Shown: piece by piece, positions 59,901-64,000 of the stretch
Numbering within the stretch: the stretch's first letter is position 1
Layout of the letters: each line of letters starts with the position of its first letter
Source: Euborellia annulipes
Lineage: Eukaryota > Arthropoda > Insecta > Dermaptera > Anisolabididae
Length of the DNA: 64,000 nucleotides
NCBI GenBank assembly: GCA_023213315.1
Contig: JAKCPI010005660.1
Location: 62,001 to 126,000, forward strand
Direction of reading: 5' to 3'
The notes under the pieces: generated by a model
What the model was told of the DNA's origin: nothing
The model's database searches: none
What the model saw: the letters and a program-made list of their open reading frames with translations, nothing else
Program-made: the position numbers and the translations under genes

Positions 59901-62653
59901 CCCATAGTTTAGAAACCACTGTGTTAATTCAATTAAACACTTGATTTTAAATAGTATTCTATTTTTGTAATAAGAAGGATTGAAAGATGCAAGAATTAGA
60001 TTCATACTAGTTTCTGTTATTTAGTTAACCATTAGATCTAAAAAAAAGATGCTCTAAAAAAGAAAATAAATTAATCTAGAAATTTATAGTTATTATATAT
60101 CAATGTACGATCTAAATATTTATATTTCGTACACTTAAGTTGAAATTTATTGAAATTAATAAACATATATATATATATAAATTAATTATTTAATATATAT
60201 AGGAAAAAATTACCTTTAAAGTTCTTAACTTAACTGCAACTCTTGCTTTTTTATAACCGAACCTTTCAATTTCCCAACCATCTTGACTTGAATACGAATG
60301 ACAAAATTTTATTAAAGCTCTTTCCCATTTTTCTTGACTAACAGATTTTCGTGCTTTGCGTAAAAGTTTGACATGAAGATCAACAAGCGGTTGAGGAACT
60401 ATTAACAATCGGAAATTATAATTATATTAATAAATTATTTAAAATATTATATTATATATATAATGAAGTTGTGAAAATATCTTTGAACAAAAATGTTTTT
60501 CTTCTTATTAGTGAAAATTATAAATATATATATATATATATATATAAATTTAGTCAAAAAAAAAGAATCCATACAACTATTCTTTTGATATTTAAGGGAC
60601 TTTTATTCTAAATAATACCATTTAAATGACTTGAAAAATCAACTAGTTTTTTGGTAAAATCACATCAATCTATTGGACAGTGCCAATATTAAAGCTCCCC
60701 CAAGCGTTTATTCATGTGATTATTTCATTGTTTTTATAAAAGAAGGGAATCTTTATTGAAATTCACTTATACGTTTGAACGACAAAAATTAACAGTAAAG
60801 TTTTTCATATTTTTTTATTAATTTCATATTTTTTTTTTTTAATAATTAAATAATCATATGAGAAAACGGATGAAGGTGTTTTTATATTGGGTCTTAATAT
60901 TACGCCGCTCATAGAGATTCCTCGAATAATATTATTTATCTTGATATTAGTTTTTGGAGAACAAAACCATCTCCTTTTATATTAAAATCAGAAATTTATT
61001 GCAAATATTGAGAACCATTTCATTCAACTATTTATGTTTTTTTCTTGACATCTTCCATCATTGTTAAAATAAGACAAAATAAAATTTTAAATGTTAATGT
61101 ATAGATTCTAAAATAGAAATAAAAAATCAAGATAGTATTATAATATTATATCAAATATATTTATTAACTGTTACTAATTTAATTGAATAAAGATAAATAG
61201 GCTTAAATGACATACATCTTATTGAGAGATGAAATATATAAATATATCATTTAATATATTTATAGACCATTTTTAAATTGAGGTAGACTACTCATTTTCT
61301 CTTGAAATATTTAGTGTTTTTATATTTTTGGTTATTGTACAATAAAACCGGCTACTTTTTCTGACTATTCATTTCATTTCTAGATTTTATATAGAGTCCT
61401 GTACTAGGATTTTTGCTTTTTCATTATGTGATTTCTTTCATATAATAGAGAAAATAGAGATAATTTTCATCTTTAATATTTGAAAAAATCTCGACATCGA
61501 ATTTTTGTCATGATCGCATTACTTTCTCACTGTATATAACATATATAGGCAAGAGAAAGTAATATAATTAAGTCAGAAAATAAAGCTAGTGTTGTTTTGC
61601 AAACCTCTTCACCAGAATCTCCAAAAGGTATGTATTCAATATATTATAATTTGGCCTAATAATAAAAAATAGTGAGTATTACAGACCAAAAGGTATTTGA
61701 CCCTATTCAATAGCATCAATTCTCTATTTACCTTCAGATCGGCTAGTACAAATGTTAAAATATTTTCAATAAATAGATGATATTAAGATTTGTTCTCTAA
61801 AATAAAAAGGAATGAAAACTTTAACAGTTATTATTTTTAATAAATAAACAATGTTCGTATAACACTCCTTTTAGTGAAATAATCAGTGGCAAATAAATTA
61901 TTTTTATTTATTAAGGAATAAAAAGATGTATAATAAATAAAAAAAAAAAAAAAAAAACAATAATATATATATAAACCAATTTAAGAGTTAATGTTATGAA
62001 AAATAACAGTAATATTTTTATATTTCTGGTGAACAAAGCTTGTCACTTATTTATCGGTCAAATTAGCTTATATTTTGAGGGGATGAGAAAATAATAGTGA
62101 TTGCATCTGGTTGAAATCTACAAAAAATATAATTTCCACAAAAAGCGGCATACTGATGTGATTTTTCCCAAAAAGAAAAAAAAACAACAAATCTTCAGAA
62201 AAAGTAATTATAAAACTAAATGTCAATTTGACAGAGTCAATTAAAACAAGATAAATTTCTCTGAAATAAAAAAAATCACCATGTCAAAGTGATATGTAAA
62301 AATAAAACAATACAAAAAAAAAACATCATAAATAAATAATAAAAAAAAAATTGTAAACGATAGATAAAAAGAATATTGAGGTAAAATGAAAAGAAATATA
62401 AGAAAAACCATACTAATTTCTTATATAAAAATAATTGATGAACAATGTTATGAAAATGATTAAAATCAAAACAAACTGAAATTATGTTTTAAAAATGCAT
62501 ACCTTCTTGTGTATTTTCAATCATATGCTGAAGGTCGACAAAATTGGGGTGAGTAATACCACATAATCTTGCAAATTTGTTTAAAAACGAACAAATCACA
62601 GCAAAATTTGGGTCATTTACACAGCTTCCTTCATTGTCAGACGCCATTTGCAT
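31443..62653 (-). CDS. RSF1: RSF1, remodeling and spacing factor 1 (histone chaperone/PHD subunit of the RSF complex)
   Basis: Seventeen coding exons: 62653-62503, 60398-60214, 57174-56978, 56905-52249, 51373-51141, 50403-50371, 49420-49287, 49213-49056, 48417-48242, 47138-46973, 42438-42257, 42185-41618, 40508-40397, 39527-39422, 37953-37855, 37767-37659, 32959-31443. They total 8,783 nt; one missing base in exon 4 would make 2,928 codons. Matches to RSF1 in order: [49 protein letters not shown] (WHIM-type); a huge acidic/Lys-rich region; [23 protein letters not shown] finger; [40 protein letters not shown]; a Pro/Ser-rich tail. RSF1 pairs with the ISWI ATPase to space nucleosomes. Human RSF1 is 1,441 residues, so this protein is about twice as long, mainly through exon 4. 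Start: the first ATG (62653) follows an in-frame TAG; a second ATG lies two codons on. Confidence 0.92.
34012..34475. mobile_element. foldback element, about 200-bp arms
   Basis: Inverted arms share CCAGGCCCATTTTTACAAGT, ATTACTATCAAGCTAA, GAGTAGCTTTATTTTGAT, GTTAGCTACCACAATC (complement) and GAGAATCGTCAAATTG. The spacer is only about 80 bp. Confidence 0.8.
35935..36500. mobile_element. CTTTCTCTTACCC repeat family, reverse copy
   Basis: Ends in TATATTTCATATATAGGGTA plus TGAGAAAGTAAAA; the body matches 23905-24310 and 39690-40115 (AAATCGTTGAAGCGAATTTT, GACCAATTTGCGGGACCCAC). Confidence 0.75.
38100..38600. mobile_element. ACTTATCTTCGCATA family repeat, longest copy
   Basis: From CTGGAAGGTTTCCGCGACCG through CTCGACGTTTCGGCT, GAGCCATTTTCAAGAGAG, GGTCCCCAGGTCAATTT and GATTGGTCTCTGAGAGC. 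Related to 22780-23100, which keeps the same order as far as about 23035. A GC-richer segment with internal duplication (GGGGAGTAGGCAGATTGAGG and GGGGAGTAGGCAGAT) continues to 38600. No reverse transcriptase found. Confidence 0.55.
38740..39330. mobile_element. diverged CAGTGAGGG-type MITE with an insertion
   Basis: TGATTATTTCATTG near 38780 and its inverted form near 39265, with outer blocks (GTGGACCCACATGCATTTTT and inverted ATGCATGTGAGTCCAGTC). Between them lie two hairpin-motif repeats (38880-38990 and 39120-39235). Confidence 0.5.
39690..40115. mobile_element. CTTTCTCTTACCC repeat family copy in RSF1 intron 13
   Basis: TTTTTACTTTCTCTTAACCT start, then GTTTTGAGGTCCCCTGAGTC, GGGTCCCGCAAATTGGTCTG, AAAAGTACTAGTACTTTACT and TCTCAAAATTCGCTGCAAAG, as in the other copies. 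Confidence 0.75.
40740..41060 (-). repeat. AAAGATCAACGAAAATCAA repeat family, reverse copy
   Basis: The inverted equivalent of 11930-12285: CATCTTATCAAC-like, AATTGCCAACAGATGGCAG, TTGATTTTCGTTGATCTTTT and AGTGATCTGATAATGCCGGC appear in reverse order. A 100-bp piece of it recurs at 51395-51500. Confidence 0.65.
41618..42185 (-). CDS. RSF1: RSF1 exon 12 with the GRGKDIS motif
   Basis: Starts [20 protein letters not shown]; vertebrate RSF1 carries GRGKDIST twice in the corresponding place. The rest is acidic with an Arg-rich end ([20 protein letters not shown]), typical of a nucleosome-binding segment. Phase 0 to phase 1. Confidence 0.88.
42513..42795 (+). mobile_element. short poly(A)-tailed retroposon-like segment
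   Basis: A GC-richer 200-bp body (about 42525-42715) followed by AT-rich DNA and a run of about 20 A at 42773-42792, just 5' of the LINE. TAAGAGGATT and its near-inversion (TAATCCTCTTA) bracket it. Could be a SINE or a piece of the LINE 5' region. Confidence 0.4.
43203..43979 (+). CDS. LINE ORF1: PHD-like zinc finger and nucleic-acid-binding protein
   Basis: 258 residues. The N-terminus is a PHD-like finger (CGEC, CDRC, His/Cys pair in YHTKKKC, CRNC), followed by a likely coiled-coil ([20 protein letters not shown]) and a C-terminal domain with [17 protein letters not shown] that resembles the RRM/CTD parts of L1-type ORF1 proteins. ORF1 proteins coat the LINE RNA as chaperones. The last codons are CCA AAA AAC TGA, forming a slippery heptamer at the stop. 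Confidence 0.85.
   Translation: MSVIDRSVCGECRGSLSMDNELICDRCRFGYHTKKKCSGLTREDSNKVLASGSRIFYLCRNCQSNNKPNNCNDDYTDKSVNDLIKELRGELMVELDSIKSNLQCLGRPASSDWMEDVCAELNERQSRANNIIIFNLGEAPHQQDHQSVSKIFHSIAPEVPLDNMRSFRLGKPVNNRIRPLKVILDCPRHVKTILGNKNKLKDSEFTMISLQSDQTLKQRAHLSDLRGSLEERREKGEANLTIKFFNGTPRIVTLSPKN
43976..46810 (+). CDS. LINE ORF2: apurinic-type endonuclease and reverse transcriptase
   Basis: Open from 43952 in the -1 frame relative to ORF1; the first ATG is at 44024, inside the endonuclease domain. The conserved [11 protein letters not shown] segment starts before it, so the functional protein probably begins upstream of that ATG. Endonuclease: QN, LTETNL (catalytic Glu), GDYNQP (Asp/Asn); the usual S-D-H is altered to D-P-H-H. 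Reverse transcriptase: [23 protein letters not shown] (motif A), [13 protein letters not shown] (motif B), FADDIKIF (motif C). It ends with the C-terminal region SLRMDQN. 928 residues from the ATG, 944 from 43976. Confidence 0.9.
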   Translation: MIRSRSLSLYYQNINGMRTKLDELRSRIPCLDNEIYLLTETNLNNDVSNAELGFGHYTIFRFDRNSSTSQKKSGGGVLVAVKSSYPAYEVKISSTDVEQLYICVKLDHLDCIIGCVYIPPNSHLDIYKAHCNTLEELQFEFPEHHMFIAGDYNQPSFHSTTNCGSEIGRGQPLEVKHILNTYSFLGLEQINKTLNRNGRLLDLIFTNFIEVGAYLARDFLVNPDPHHPPLECLLVLPSCEEQNAMDVRKHNFQRGDYISMSESFLSVNWCELDSLPLDDALSRFYEIVYQAINEFVPVFNNSTSHRFPKWFTAELRRLVTEKRKAHTKYKSTLSSADYREFAELRSRCKSVSKLTHQRYINNLQEGMTSDPGAFWKYVNSLRTDNSIPSLMHYNDQSSNNISDIANYFADYYSSVYGVEEFTNDGSIKNGFSSSLTTHRITSEELLKKIGTLDCGKGPGPDCIPPRLLKACSGSLCLPLLILFNKSLSLGKFPDLWKLGYIIPIFKDQGSRADVTKYRPITILSAIPKLFESLVLDLLASTFKNIISPHQHGFVTGRSTTTNLLLYQNYINNSIANGLQVDTIYCDMSKAFDRVCHGLLLRKLEKLGVGGNLLTWIETYLTERKLRVRIKNCFSDDFIPCSGVPQGSHLGPLLFDLFVNDLKDCLHGVEFLMFADDIKIFNEVKTLEDCRELQNNLNSLNSWLRDNLLELNIDKCNIMRFHRCACPLLYSYNINERLLKTTAITKDLGIYFDSQLNFNYHIERTTKEALRTLGFICRNTRSFNNVWALRALYFGLVRPKLEYNSVVWSPCYANHSECLQSVENRFLRYVRFRTGERLGNLSYEQLRDCLGMRSLDERRVVNDLITLHKILFTFNCPELLKLINFRVPACNTRSSGIFHEAICQRNYAYNAPLARMHRLGNQCCEHLDIFTSTISNIRSLRMDQN
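47218..48207. mobile_element. palindromic mariner element with an inserted GC-rich repeat
   Basis: TIRs GTTCGGAAAGTAATTTCG with GTTTTTTCCCAAC at both ends in inverted orientation. Homology between the arms extends over 200 bp (CCATATTTGAAAGGGCTCC, AAGAAGGCCTTGCTATACC). Both arms also carry mariner HTH code: [14 protein letters not shown] on the plus strand (47695-47740) and [20 protein letters not shown] on the minus strand (about 47845-47900). The GC-rich repeat (47445-47665) lies in the left arm. In RSF1 intron 9. Confidence 0.75.
47445..47665 (-). repeat. GC-rich interspersed repeat (SINE-like), inserted in the mariner
   Basis: The reverse complement of the 8660-8925 element: GTGGGTACGTGGATGGCCAC, GACGGGCCGGCCTG, CACCGCGGGATTAAGGCC and AAGAAAGAAGAAGAAGAAGA. 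The ACTATAGAAAATG motif occurs on both sides (47425-47437 and 47660-47672) and is a candidate target-site duplication of about 13 bp. Confidence 0.7.
48242..48417 (-). CDS. RSF1: RSF1 exon 9: PHD zinc finger
   Basis: Encodes a complete C4HC3 PHD finger: CQKC, CDKC, the WHC pair (His and Cys), a further Cys in CLRP, and CPPC. The core [20 protein letters not shown] is close to vertebrate RSF1. PHD fingers read the histone H3 tail; which mark is bound cannot be told from sequence alone. Confidence 0.93.
48418..49055. other. RSF1 intron 8
   Basis: 638 bp. Several GTTAACACT / AGTGTTAAC-like words in both orientations (48545-48560, 48795-48810, 48870-48895) suggest one degenerate MITE. Nothing coding. 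Confidence 0.35.
50371..50403 (-). CDS. RSF1: RSF1 exon 6: 33-bp microexon
   Basis: Between TTCACAG and GTAAGT this exon encodes [11 protein letters not shown] in phase with both neighbours; flanking introns are 737 and 950 bp. A basic patch resembling a nuclear localisation signal. Being 33 bp, it could be skipped without changing the frame. Confidence 0.75.
50570..51005. mobile_element. foldback element with GGGGTGTTTCAAAAAGGACT end
   Basis: Arms at about 50730-50785 and 50872-50925 are inverted: CAGAGAGCTGGTTTTAGTAT, TGTTTAAAGAGAAACACATC, AAGTTT. Repeated AGAGAAACACATCAAGTTTT also occurs at 50650. Lies in RSF1 intron 5. Confidence 0.6.
51540..52085. mobile_element. repeat with 40-bp inverted ends in RSF1 intron 4
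   Basis: CCTATTTTAATCTAACTTAA plus TGATACTGTAATTTATTA at the left (51544) is inverted at 52040-52080. The interior shares AACTTATACATTTCTAAGTA with 23440-23480; the ACATGTACATAGGG motif occurs at 51600 and 51908. Confidence 0.65.
52249..56905 (-). CDS. RSF1: RSF1 exon 4: 4.66-kb low-complexity exon with a 1-nt frameshift
   Basis: Codes for about 1,550 residues rich in Lys, Glu, Asp, Asn and Ser. One frame runs from 56905 to a TAA at 54667-54669; the next frame is open through the same point ([20 protein letters not shown]) and continues to the donor at 52249. The switch must lie near 54690 in a run of five T/A bases. Exon phases (2 in, 1 out) also require one more base than is present. The coding reads like one continuous protein, so a consensus error or recent mutation is likelier than two genes. 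Contains a 24-bp repeat array at about 56070-56292. Confidence 0.85.
56070..56292. repeat. 24-bp coding repeat in RSF1 exon 4
   Basis: About nine units encoding [16 protein letters not shown] or NQDLEENK. Unit length is a multiple of three, so copy number can change without breaking the frame. It also produces long ORFs on the plus strand that are not genes. Confidence 0.85.
57385..58075. mobile_element. foldback element in RSF1 intron 3
   Basis: Outer arms ATATAGATGTATGGAATGGA with GGCCAAGGAAAA are inverted at 58035-58070; inner arms share ATTAATGTTGTTAAATTTGT and GTAACAATT. Two CGAAACGTC/AAGATGGCT hairpin halves sit at 57451-57482 and 57760-57785. A (TTA)n microsatellite lies at 57825-57852. 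Confidence 0.65.
58450..60213. other. RSF1 intron 3, remainder
   Basis: AT-rich. Holds the end of a CTTTCTCTTACCC element (58935-58985), a hairpin motif (59241-59274, minus) and TA microsatellites at 59349-59368 and 59428-59452. No exon candidate. Confidence 0.4.
60668..60905. mobile_element. Tc1-type MITE, diverged copy, in RSF1 intron 1
   Basis: ACAGTGCCAATATTAAAGCT and GTGATTATTTCATTGTTTTT at the left, inverted TTAAATAATCATATGAGAAA and GGGTCTTAATATTA at the right. Related to the copy at 24500-24709. Confidence 0.55.
60906..62502. other. RSF1 intron 1, remainder
   Basis: AT-rich with another CTTTCTC-type terminus at 61485-61562 (preceded by CTCGACATCGAATTTTTGTC). No gene or further repeat could be supported. 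Confidence 0.4.
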
Positions 62654-62881
62654 TCGATTCTACCCGAAAACGAATCACATCCGAAATATTAACATTGATT
62701 TAATAAAACACCATCGAAATAAAACATTTTCGGTATTAACTTCATTATATAAAACCAAAAATAATATATAATTTAAGTGATAGGAATTCGGTAGGTAAAA
62801 TATAGGTATATGGATGTAATGTTAAAAAAATTAAATTTCTCATATAGAGAACACCATCGTTAAGCACAACGTTCAATAACA
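62654..62881. promoter_or_regulatory. putative (possibly bidirectional) promoter of RSF1
   Basis: The 228 bp between the RSF1 start codon (minus) and a plus-strand ATG in good context (AACAATGG at 62882). Contains the RSF1 5' leader; an in-frame TAG precedes the first ATG. No TATA box stands out. Inference from position only. Confidence 0.3.
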
Positions 62882-63067
62882 ATGGATGCGTTCCATTCAG
62901 CTCGTCGCCGATTCGAGGGCGGAGACCTTTCGTGTTTTATCATCTTATTTTTATTTGCCATTTATATCTTTTTAAAATTTTCTTATTATTTTCAAATTAA
63001 TACAATCATTTATTTAATTAATTTATTTATTTTTGATAGTTACAAATTAATTTTTTTTTACATGTGA
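62882..63067 (+). CDS. possible first exon of a divergent gene
   Basis: ATG at 62882 in AACAATGG context, then MDAFHSARRRFEGGDLSCF; these 50 bp are much richer in GC than the rest, which is AT-rich and hydrophobic by composition. No strong donor follows, so the exon end is unclear and the frame runs to 63067 only by lack of stops. I do not recognise the protein. Confidence 0.25.
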   Translation: MDAFHSARRRFEGGDLSCFIILFLFAIYIFLKFSYYFQINTIIYLINLFIFDSYKLIFFYM

Positions 63068-63341
63068 AATGACCTTTCTTTTTAATTGATTTCTGACGAA
63101 ATTTCTAAGCGGGAATTTTTCAAATATCACATTCGTCAAATTAAATGCCGGCTGACTGTTTTTACTTTTTTTAACGGATAGGTCAACAATTTTTTTTTTA
63201 TATATATAATAGAATGTAAAGTTCAAAAATTTTTAAAATTAATGGTATAGTAAAATAGTAATATCGTTATATACTAACACATCCACTGACTTCATTGATT
63301 TATAGTAAAATATTTCTTAATCTTTTTAATTAAATATATAT

Positions 63342-63596
63342 CAGTAGCGTAACTAAGTGGGGGCGAAGGGGCGCTCGCCCCCTCCACCCCAGGCGCTTAA
63401 AGCGCGTTTGGCGCCCCTCGATATTGACATAGGCGCCCTAGGGCATCTAAAATATAGCCCAGGGATGGTGATTTTATCATATTCTTTCCATAGATTGACT
63501 ATGTAAATTGATAGCTTTCTTTAAAATTATATTACAACTTTAAAAAAACGGGGCCCTGGTTGAGCTCCGCCCTCAAAGGCTAGTTACGCCGCTCGA
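63342..63596. mobile_element. MITE with CAGTAGCGTAACTA termini
   Basis: Left CAGTAGCGTAACTAAGTGGG, right inverted CTAGTTACGCCGCT. Similar termini to 27890-28268. GC-rich ends, AT-rich centre. Confidence 0.6.
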
Positions 63597-63599
63597 TAT

Positions 63600-64000
63600 A
63601 TATACAGCGTATATCGTGACAGGGCCATACCTAGTAAATAGGTGTAAAAGTCCTTTCCCCTCCCCCAAGCCTTATAGAGCAAATTTTGAGAAAATCGACC
63701 CCACCCGAGATTTGAGAAAAAAATTTTTTTTTTTGGCAATTAAATTTTAGTTATAATAAAAAATTTTAAAAATGAATGCTTACAAATTTGATTTTGTATA
63801 TATATTCTGGTAAACAAGTACAAAATGCACCTTTAAATTACCGAAAGTAAGAAAAAATTGTATTAATCATTTTTAAAAAATGGTAGGCATAGAGATCCCA
63901 CGTCTATAAAGTTGTGGAATGAATAGTTAGTTGTTTTTTAAGGTGTACTAAAAAAGATCAAAAAATGGAGGAAATCAAAAATTAAAATTTTTCAAACCGT
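63600..64000. mobile_element. CAAGGGCGG-type repeat fragment at the window end
   Basis: The region 63715-63865 shares ATTCTGGTAAACAAGTACAA and ATGCACCTTTAAATTACCGA with the MITE at 19955-20225. The outer end is missing, or lies beyond the window. Confidence 0.5.

Overview
The window is very AT-rich, intron-containing animal DNA dense in transposons. Introns are GT-AG, many only 60-90 bp unless enlarged by insertions. Gene content and the mix of mariner, Tc1-type, Gypsy and CR1/Jockey-type elements suggest an invertebrate, probably an arthropod; I cannot name the species.

Layout. (1) 1-6911, plus strand: the last nine exons of an ACAD9/Enigma-like acyl-CoA dehydrogenase homologue whose FAD and active-site signatures look eroded, as expected for a complex I assembly factor rather than an enzyme. 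(2) 6912-10044: transposon graveyard with a Gypsy gag-pol remnant, a nested MITE and a large palindrome. (3) 10045-14214, minus: TMEM185, six exons, complete. (4) 16008-19119, minus: PXYLP1-like 2-phosphoxylose phosphatase, three coding exons. (5) 22588-25101, minus: an ankyrin-SAM gene (ANKS3-like) whose 3' exon(s) I did not find. (6) 25102-31442: repeat-rich intergenic DNA with MITEs, foldbacks and a GC-rich 111-bp tandem array. (7) 31443-62653, minus: RSF1, the large subunit of the RSF chromatin remodeller, 17 exons, about 2,927 codons, with one apparent 1-nt frameshift in its 4.66-kb exon 4. Its introns hold a nearly intact LINE (42796-46966) and a palindromic mariner. (8) 62654-64000: upstream region, a possible divergent first exon and a MITE.

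The host genes do not form an operon or pathway. ACAD9 (mitochondria), TMEM185 (membrane), PXYLP1 (Golgi glycosaminoglycan synthesis), the ankyrin-SAM protein and RSF1 (chromatin) are simply neighbours. Exon models were built by hand by matching reading phase across every splice junction; phases agree throughout, except for the frameshift in RSF1 exon 4.

The most notable signals are: an A-AAA-AAC slippery heptamer placed directly at the LINE ORF1 stop with ORF2 open in the -1 frame; the degenerate cofactor site of the ACAD9 homologue; a hairpin motif (GAAGA-N-stem-loop-CGAAAC) recurring in at least 14 places within sequence-unrelated repeats; a TIR element enclosing a tRNA-like sequence; and an exact 48-bp copy of a TMEM185 coding exon inside the adjacent intron.
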